A stretch of DNA of 64,000 bases, taken from contig CAVPTA010000007.1 of assembly GCA_963708645.1 (NCBI GenBank), forward strand, positions 682,001 through 746,000. Direction: 5' to 3'. The DNA is from RYN-133 sp963708645. Lineage in GTDB: Bacteria > Actinomycetota > Actinomycetes > Mycobacteriales > Jatrophihabitantaceae. The translations under genes were made by a program, and so were the position numbers. The notes below the pieces were generated by a model that made no database searches, was not told the DNA's origin, and worked only from the letters and a program-made list of their open reading frames with translations. Numbering within the stretch: position 1 is the first letter of the stretch; each line of letters starts with the position of its first letter. Positions 58,414 through 64,000 of the stretch are shown one piece after another.

Positions 58414-59331
58414 ATGACGATGATCCTTGACCGCACCGAGGTCACCACCCCCGAACCGACCGCCACGACCAAGCCGGCGCCGACCCGCGCCGAGGTCGAG
58501 GAGCTGGTCCGCGCCAACCTCGCGTTGGTCGGCCACCTGGTCCGCGACGTCCTCAACCGCGTCCCCGCGCACGTCAACCGCGACGACCTCACCTCTGCAG
58601 GCATGTACGCGCTGACCCTGAGCGCGAAGAGCTTCGACCCGACGCTCGGCGTGCCGTTCGCCCGCTTCGCGGCCATCCGCATCCGCGGCGCCCTGACCGA
58701 TGAGCTCCGCACGATGGACTGGGCCAGCCGCGCCGTCCGCGGTAAGGCACGTGAACTCAACACCGTCCGCACCGACCTGACCCACTCGATCGGCCGCGAG
58801 CCGTCGCGCACCGAGATCGCCGGCGCCATGGGCATGTCGATGTCCGAACTGGCCGGCCTCGAGTCCGACGTGCACCGCGCCGGCCTGGTCAGCCTGCAGG
58901 CCCTCCCGTCCGAGGACGGCGCCGCGGCCGTCCCGTCGAACGACGACCACCCGGAAACGATGCTGATCAAGCGCGAGCAGATCGGCTACCTGCACGACGC
59001 CGTCGTCGAGCTGCCCGCCAAGCTGCGCCTGGTCGTCGAGCAGTACTTCTTCGCCCACCGTCGCATGGCCGACATCGCCGCCGAACTCGGCGTGACCGAA
59101 TCGCGGGTCTCGCAGCTGCGCTCGGAGGCACTGGTTCTGCTCCGCGCCGCGATGCACCACGCCGACGACCGCCCGACCGATCCGGGCACCGGCCGTGGCC
59201 GCGCCGCCGCCGCTCGGCAGGCCTACACCGCAGCGGTCGCGAAGCGCTCGAACGTCGCGGAGCGTCTGTCGGCGACCACGCTGCTCGGCGAGTCGCGCCG
59301 CACCGAGGCCGACTACCGCGTCGCCAACTGA
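58414..59331 (+). CDS. FliA-type (sigma-28 group) RNA polymerase sigma factor
   Basis: A 305-residue sigma-70 family protein. Region 2 includes NLALVGHLVRDVL and FARFAAIRIRGALTDELRTMD, where the RIRGA-x-x-DELR string is characteristic of FliA. Region 3 includes GREPSRTEIAGAMGMS, and region 4 is RMADIAAELGVTESRVSQLRSEAL at about residues 219-242. A C-terminal tail of about 55 residues (RQAYTAAVAKRSNVAERLSA) is not usual for FliA. It is divergent from the FlgN-like gene. It likely directs late flagellar or developmental genes; the targets are outside this window. Confidence 0.85.
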   Translation: MTMILDRTEVTTPEPTATTKPAPTRAEVEELVRANLALVGHLVRDVLNRVPAHVNRDDLTSAGMYALTLSAKSFDPTLGVPFARFAAIRIRGALTDELRTMDWASRAVRGKARELNTVRTDLTHSIGREPSRTEIAGAMGMSMSELAGLESDVHRAGLVSLQALPSEDGAAAVPSNDDHPETMLIKREQIGYLHDAVVELPAKLRLVVEQYFFAHRRMADIAAELGVTESRVSQLRSEALVLLRAAMHHADDRPTDPGTGRGRAAAARQAYTAAVAKRSNVAERLSATTLLGESRRTEADYRVAN

Positions 59332-59388
59332 TCGCGCTGGGCGAACGCCCCTTGGCGCGGCGGTCGCCGCCCTGATCGACTGGACGCC

Positions 59389-60438
59389 ATGCGCGTACTG
59401 GTGATCGGCGGAAGCGTGTTTCTCGGCCGGGCGGTGGTGAACGAAGCCCTCGGCGCCGGACACGAGGTCAGCGTCTTCAACCGCGGCAAGTCAGGCCGCG
59501 CGCCCGACGGCGTCCGGCAGATCACCGGAGACCGGACGGTCGCCGCCGACCTCGAGCAACTGCGCGGTGAGCATTTCGAGCTCGTCGTCGACACCTGCGG
59601 GTTCGTCCCTGCCGATGTCGCAACCGGCGCGGACGTGCTCGCCCCGACCAGCGGCCACTACGTCTTCGTCTCGAGCATCAACGCCTATCCGGCGTGGCCG
59701 GAACACCTCGACTACGCCGCCCGCGGCGCGTACGACGCCGACCCCCGCGCTACCAAGGACGACGTGCCTGACGGCGTCGGCCCGGCCGAGTCGTACGGCT
59801 GGCTCAAGGTCGGCTGCGAGCGCGCTGTCGCGCAGGCCTTCGGCGCCGACCGGACGACGGTGCTGCGCGCGGGCGCGATCGTCGGACCGCACGACGGCGC
59901 GGTCGGCAGGCTGCCGTGGTGGTTGCAGCGCGCCTCGCGCGGCGGCGAGATCCTGGTCCCGGGATCACCAGCGGCGCCGGTAGCGCTCATCGATGCGCGT
60001 GACCTCGCTCGATTCGCCCTTCGGGCCGTGCCGGGTGTCTTCGACACGCCCGGGCCGCCCGACCGCGACACGCGTGCGGACCTGATGGCGGGCTGCCTTG
60101 CAGTGACCGGGGCGGACGCGCGGCTGACTTATGTCGACGAGGCGTGGCTAATGGCGCGGGGTGTGCAGCCCTGGACCGAGGTCCCGCTCTGGATCGCCGA
60201 CGCGGAGTGCCCGGCGACCTTCCGCAGCGATGCGAGTGATGCCGCCCGGGCCGGGCTGACCTGGCGGCCGCTGCGCGACACGCTCGCCGACACCTGGGCC
60301 TGGCAGCGAGCGGTCGACGGCGGCTGGGCGCCCGGCGCCTCGACCCCCGGCCTGGCCGCCGATCGCGAGCAGGAACTCCTCGCCGCGTGGCATGCGGCAC
60401 CTGAGCGCGATGCTCAGGAAGGTGGTTCTGGCTCGTAG
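59389..60438 (+). CDS. NAD-dependent epimerase-like extended SDR
   Basis: A 349-residue protein. The Rossmann motif RVLVIGGSVFLGRAVV is at residues 2-17. An SDR-like YVFVSSINAYPAWPEH strand sits at about residue 91, and the Y-x3-K equivalent is SYGWLKVGCERAV at about 134-146. The C-terminal half (DAARAGLTWRPLRDTLADTW) resembles isoflavone-reductase/epimerase-like sugar-nucleotide enzymes. It is followed 9 nt later by a DedA protein. The substrate is not evident. Confidence 0.85.
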   Translation: MRVLVIGGSVFLGRAVVNEALGAGHEVSVFNRGKSGRAPDGVRQITGDRTVAADLEQLRGEHFELVVDTCGFVPADVATGADVLAPTSGHYVFVSSINAYPAWPEHLDYAARGAYDADPRATKDDVPDGVGPAESYGWLKVGCERAVAQAFGADRTTVLRAGAIVGPHDGAVGRLPWWLQRASRGGEILVPGSPAAPVALIDARDLARFALRAVPGVFDTPGPPDRDTRADLMAGCLAVTGADARLTYVDEAWLMARGVQPWTEVPLWIADAECPATFRSDASDAARAGLTWRPLRDTLADTWAWQRAVDGGWAPGASTPGLAADREQELLAAWHAAPERDAQEGGSGS

Positions 60439-60447
60439 GGTGCTGGG

Positions 60448-61083
60448 ATGCACGTTCTCGCGAACCCCATCTCGCCCGACACGCTGCTGAGCAACTTCGG
60501 GCTCGCCGGACTCGCCGTGATTCTGTTCGCCGAGTGCGGCCTGCTCATCGGCTTCTTCCTGCCTGGCGACACGATTTTGCTGGCCGCCGGCATCTCGATC
60601 TCGATCGGGACGATCCACACGTCACTCGCGTGGTACCTCATCGTCGCGCCGATCGCCGCAGTCGCGGGGAACCTGGTCGGCTACTGGATCGGGTACCGCG
60701 TCGGGCCCAAGGTGTTCGACCGGCCCAACTCGAAGCTGTTCCGCCCCGAGTACGTGACCCGCGCCGAGTCGTTCTTCGACCGCTGGGGCGTCCTGACGAT
60801 CTTCCTCGCGCGGTTCGTGCCGATTGTGCGCACCGTCGCCACCGTGATGGCCGGAACCGCCAAGATGCGCTTCTCGGTCTACGCGATCGCGTCGATCATC
60901 GGCGGCATCATCTGGACCGACGGCGTGCTGCTGGCCGGCTACGGGCTCGGTCACGTCAAGTTCGTCCAGGACCACAAGAGCTACATCGACTACGCCGTGA
61001 TCGCTGTTGTCGTGCTGTCGCTGGTACCCGCCGCGCTGCACTACCTGCAGGGACGACGACGCGCGAAGAACTCCGCCTCTTAA
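60448..61083 (+). CDS. DedA/SNARE-associated (VTT) family membrane protein
   Basis: A 211-residue membrane protein with five or six hydrophobic segments. The re-entrant-loop motif AECGLLIGFFLPGDTIL is at about residues 28-44, and the second conserved loop FLARFVPIVRTVATVMAG is at about 118-135. Both hold the acidic and arginine residues essential in DedA proteins. The family includes undecaprenyl-phosphate and phospholipid flippases. Proximity to other envelope genes fits, but the cargo is unproven. Confidence 0.93.
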   Translation: MHVLANPISPDTLLSNFGLAGLAVILFAECGLLIGFFLPGDTILLAAGISISIGTIHTSLAWYLIVAPIAAVAGNLVGYWIGYRVGPKVFDRPNSKLFRPEYVTRAESFFDRWGVLTIFLARFVPIVRTVATVMAGTAKMRFSVYAIASIIGGIIWTDGVLLAGYGLGHVKFVQDHKSYIDYAVIAVVVLSLVPAALHYLQGRRRAKNSAS

Positions 61084-61095
61084 CTGCAGAGCTTT

Positions 61096-61362
61096 TCAGC
61101 TGCAGATCTTCTTGAGGTGATCCGGCGGGCCCAGGTGCACGCCGAAGAACGAGAAGCTGCACTGGCGGTGGGCGATGTGGTCCTCGATGACATTGCGCTG
61201 ATGCCAGACCACGAACGCGAGCACCACCACCGCGATCGACACGACGATGCGCACCACGATCGCCGAGACGACCAGGCTGATGATCACGCCGATGACGATC
61301 AGCGCGAGGATCACGCCGATGCCGATCCCCGTGACGTTGCCTGCGTCCAATGCCAGTGCCAC
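61096..61362 (-). CDS. Small two-helix membrane protein
   Basis: An 88-residue protein with two adjacent hydrophobic helices (about residues 10-32 and 33-52) rich in Ile/Val. A cytosolic or external tail ends with HIAHRQCSFSFFGVHLGPPD, carrying two Cys (CSF, KICS). It lies between the convergent-ended dedA gene and the divergent RNase J gene. Family and function are not known to me. Confidence 0.65.
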   Translation of the reverse strand: MALALDAGNVTGIGIGVILALIVIGVIISLVVSAIVVRIVVSIAVVVLAFVVWHQRNVIEDHIAHRQCSFSFFGVHLGPPDHLKKICS

Positions 61363-61384
61363 AGGCGAACGATAACCTCAGGAC

Positions 61385-63055
61385 GTGGACTCGCCCCCTG
61401 AACTGCCCGTGGACGGACTGCGTGTCGTTGCGCTCGGCGGTATCAAGGAAATCGGCCGCAACATGACGATGTTCGAGCATCGCGGTCGCCTGCTCGTCGT
61501 CGACTGCGGCATGTTGCTCGGCAAGACGAACTCGCCCGGCGTCGATCTCACCCTGCCCGACTGGTCGCACTACGACGACCGGCTCGACGACCTCGACGCG
61601 GTCGTGCTCACCCACGGGCACGAGGACCACATCGGCGCGCTGCCGTATCTGCTCAGGGCCCGTCCGGACGTGCCGGTCTACGGATCGCGGCTCACGCTCG
61701 CACTGGTCGCCGCCAAACTCGAGCAGCACCGCGTCCACAATCCCGATCTGCGCATGGTGCGCGAGGGCGAGCTCACCGACGTCGGGCCCTGGGGGCTCGA
61801 GTTCTTCGCCGTCAACCACTCGATCCCGGACGCGCTCGCGGTCGCGATCCGAGTCGGCGGCCAGACCGTGTTGCACACCGGCGACTTCAAGATGGACCAG
61901 ACCCCGCTGGACGGGCGCATCACCGACCTCAACGGGTTCGCCCGGCTCGGCGACGAGGGTGTAGACCTGCTGCTCGCCGACTCGACCAACGCCGAGGTCG
62001 GCGGGTTCATCCCGTCCGAGCGCGATGTCGGGCGAGTCGTCGCGGACGTGATCGCCAAGGCGCCCGGACGGATCATCGTCGCCTGCTTCGCCTCGCACGT
62101 GCACCGCGTGCAGCAGGTGCTCAACGCAGCACAGGCGACAGGTCGGCACGTGGCGCTCGTCGGCCGGTCGATGGTGCGCAACATGACCATCGCGCGCGAG
62201 CTCGGGTTGCTGAATGTCCCGGACGGCTTGCTCATCGATCTCAAACTCGCCGAGGATCTCCCGTCGCGGCGGGTGCTGCTCGTCTCGACGGGCTCGCAGG
62301 GCGAGCCGCTGTCGGCGCTGTCGCGCATGGCCAACCGCGACCACCAGACGGTGCGCATCAGCTCCGACGACACGATCCTGCTGGCGTCCTCGCTGATCCC
62401 CGGCAACGAGACCTCAGTCGGACAGGTGATCAACGGGCTGTCGCGGCTCGGCGCGACCGTGGTGCACAAGTCGACCGCGCTCGTGCACGTGTCGGGGCAC
62501 GCGCCCGCCGGCGAGCTGCGCTATCTGCTCAATGCCGTCCGTCCCGCCAACCACATGCCGGTGCACGGCGAATGGCGCCACCTGCGCGCGCATGCGGAGA
62601 TCGCGCGCTCGACCGGCATCCCGCGTGAGCGGATCATGCTCGCCGAGGACGGCACGGTGGTCGACCTCGTCGGCGGCCTGGCGACGATCACCGGCAAGAT
62701 CCCGGTCGGCTACGTCTATGTCGACGGGCTCGAAGTCGGCGACATCGGCGACGCGACGCTCAAGGACCGCCGCATCCTCGGCGAGGAGGGCTTCCTGTCG
62801 ATCCTGGTCGCCGTCGACCTCGAGGCGGGCAAGGTCGTCTACGGCCCCGAGATCACCTCACGGGGATTCAGCGACGACCCGGCCGCCCTCGAGCCGATCG
62901 TCGCCGAGTTGGTCGACGTGGTCGAGCGGGCGCTGGTCGACGGCACCCGCGACGTCGACTCGCTGCAACACCTCGTGCGCCGCACCGTCGGCCGCTGGGT
63001 CGACCGCGAATACCGGCGCCGTCCGATGCTCATCCCGACGGTCGTCGAGGTCTGA
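61385..63055 (+). CDS. rnj: Ribonuclease J
   Basis: A 556-residue metallo-beta-lactamase/beta-CASP nuclease with 5'-exo and endoribonuclease activity in RNA maturation and decay. The zinc motif VLTHGHEDHIGALPY is at about residues 75-89, with further ligands in LHTGDFKMDQ and ADSTNAE. The beta-CASP region includes VGRSMVRNM and MPVHGEWRHL at about 391-400. The length is that of actinobacterial RNase J. The GTG at 61385 matches the expected N-terminus (VVALGGIKEIGRNMT follows at about residue 14). Confidence 0.97.
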   Translation: MDSPPELPVDGLRVVALGGIKEIGRNMTMFEHRGRLLVVDCGMLLGKTNSPGVDLTLPDWSHYDDRLDDLDAVVLTHGHEDHIGALPYLLRARPDVPVYGSRLTLALVAAKLEQHRVHNPDLRMVREGELTDVGPWGLEFFAVNHSIPDALAVAIRVGGQTVLHTGDFKMDQTPLDGRITDLNGFARLGDEGVDLLLADSTNAEVGGFIPSERDVGRVVADVIAKAPGRIIVACFASHVHRVQQVLNAAQATGRHVALVGRSMVRNMTIARELGLLNVPDGLLIDLKLAEDLPSRRVLLVSTGSQGEPLSALSRMANRDHQTVRISSDDTILLASSLIPGNETSVGQVINGLSRLGATVVHKSTALVHVSGHAPAGELRYLLNAVRPANHMPVHGEWRHLRAHAEIARSTGIPRERIMLAEDGTVVDLVGGLATITGKIPVGYVYVDGLEVGDIGDATLKDRRILGEEGFLSILVAVDLEAGKVVYGPEITSRGFSDDPAALEPIVAELVDVVERALVDGTRDVDSLQHLVRRTVGRWVDREYRRRPMLIPTVVEV

Positions 63056-63070
63056 CTCAGGCACAATGGA

Positions 63071-63946
63071 GTGGTGACCACCAGCACCGCTCCCCTGCGT
63101 CCGGGCGCGATCAGCCCACGCCTGCGGGTGCCGGGCAGCATCGGCCGTCCGCACTACGTCGATGCGCGGCCCGGAACGCCGTGGGACTACGACGACCCGA
63201 TGGTCAAGGACGCCGACACGATCGCTCGCATGCGCATCGCCGGCGGTATCGCCGCCGACGCGATCGTCGAGGTCGGCAAGCACGTCGCGCCCGGCGTCAC
63301 CACCGATGAGCTCGACCGCATCGGCCACGAGTTCATGATCAGCCGCGGAGCGTACCCGTCCACGCTGGGCTACAAGGGCTTTCCGAAGTCGCTGTGCACG
63401 AGCGTGAACGAGGCCATCTGCCACGGCATCCCCGACGACCGGCCGCTGCAGGACGGTGATGTCGTGAAGGTCGACATCACCGCGTTCAAGGACGGCGTGC
63501 ACGGCGACAACTGTGCGACCTTCTACGCCGGCGACGCCAGCCAGCAGGTCCGCGACCTCGGCGAGCGCACCCGGGAAGCAATGCTGCGGGGAATCAAGGC
63601 GATCCGTCCCGGTCGTCCGGTCAGCGTGATCGGTCGCGTCATCGAGTCCTACGCGAAGCGGTTCGGCTACGGCGTGATCCGCGACTACACCGGCCACGGG
63701 GTCGGGTGGAGCTTCCACACCGACCCGACGATCCTGCACTACGACGAGCCGCGCGCGAACACGATCATGGAACCCGGGATGACGTTCACCGTCGAGCCGA
63801 TGCTCAGCCTCGGCGGCACCGACTGGGAATCCTGGGACGACGACTGGACGATCCTCACCAAGGACGGCTCGTGGGTCGCGCAGTGGGAGCACAGCGTGGT
63901 CGTCACCGACGACGGCGCCGAGATCCTCACCCTGCCGACCAACTGA
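63071..63946 (+). CDS. map: Methionine aminopeptidase, type I
   Basis: A 291-residue enzyme that removes the initiator Met from nascent proteins. It has the N-terminal extension of actinobacterial MapB (RLRVPGSIGRPHYVD, SH3-binding-like Pro-rich). The catalytic core shows SVNEAICHGIPDDRPL at about residues 112-127, the metal Asp residues in VVKVDITAFKDGVHGDNC, GHGVGWSFHTDP at about 211-222 and the metal Glu in MTFTVEPML. GTG 63071 (or the adjacent GTG 63074) is the start. Confidence 0.96.
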   Translation: MVTTSTAPLRPGAISPRLRVPGSIGRPHYVDARPGTPWDYDDPMVKDADTIARMRIAGGIAADAIVEVGKHVAPGVTTDELDRIGHEFMISRGAYPSTLGYKGFPKSLCTSVNEAICHGIPDDRPLQDGDVVKVDITAFKDGVHGDNCATFYAGDASQQVRDLGERTREAMLRGIKAIRPGRPVSVIGRVIESYAKRFGYGVIRDYTGHGVGWSFHTDPTILHYDEPRANTIMEPGMTFTVEPMLSLGGTDWESWDDDWTILTKDGSWVAQWEHSVVVTDDGAEILTLPTN

Positions 63947-64000
63947 TACGACACTATTCGCAAATCTGCGGTTCGACCTAGATTCGCCGATACAGTCCGA

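Overview
The window is a very GC-rich actinobacterial chromosome segment with dense, short-spaced genes and frequent GTG starts. Lineage markers are mycothiol synthase (mshD), an LmeA-type DUF2993 protein, a GlnR-type regulator, DUF1416/DUF3151 proteins and a cysteine leader peptide before cysA. From memory, gene order over about 9.2-23.9 kb follows the mycobacterial run class IV aminotransferase, nitrobindin-like protein, sseC, cysA, lmeA, glnR, mshD, phoU/pst, although the organism does not look like a Mycobacterium. A flagellar-type sigma factor and a FlgN-like chaperone suggest a motile soil actinobacterium (Frankiales or Jatrophihabitans-like, as an inference).

Layout. 0-2.7 kb: start of an HBHA-like gene and its XRE regulator, a PPOX protein, and a BlaI/BlaR1-type pair divergent from uppP with two operator dyads. 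3.7-7.0 kb: copper module (DUF4396, copA, copZ, divergent csoR with two operator-like dyads). 7.0-10.5 kb: VIT1-type transporter, DUF1992, YgfZ, Fur and a class IV aminotransferase. 10.65-10.86 kb: an unexplained, strongly structured RNA-like element. 10.9-19 kb: AurF-like diiron oxygenase with divergent TetR, nitrobindin-like protein coupled to a 31-residue membrane peptide, cysA-DUF1416 behind a Cys-rich leader peptide, an lmeA operon, glnR and mshD. 19.1-23.9 kb: phoU-pstB-pstA-pstC-pstS with an 11-bp-phased PHO-box-like repeat and a strong hairpin between pstS and pstC. 24-31 kb: cholesterol-oxidase-like GMC enzyme, surface and secreted proteins, HMG-CoA lyase.

31.4-35.8 kb is a small integrative element in the 3' end of tRNA-Arg(ACG). 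It has 48-bp terminal repeats, 11-bp-phased integrase arm-type repeats at both ends, a frameshifted integrase and a zinc-finger protein. Its cargo is a TetR / SnoaL-like / NmrA-like set, and it holds remains of a HepT toxin gene. Beyond it lies a tandem duplication carrying two tRNA-Ser(GCT) genes.

36-64 kb is mostly housekeeping: an MprF-like protein, two TetR-MFS efflux pairs, sdaA, purB, purD, purA, fba, rnj and map. Mixed in are extracytoplasmic beta-propeller proteins and an orphan flgN / FliA-type sigma pair.

Five otherwise well-preserved genes each carry one extra base, mostly in or near G/C runs. This looks more like a sequencing-error signature than five independent pseudogenes.
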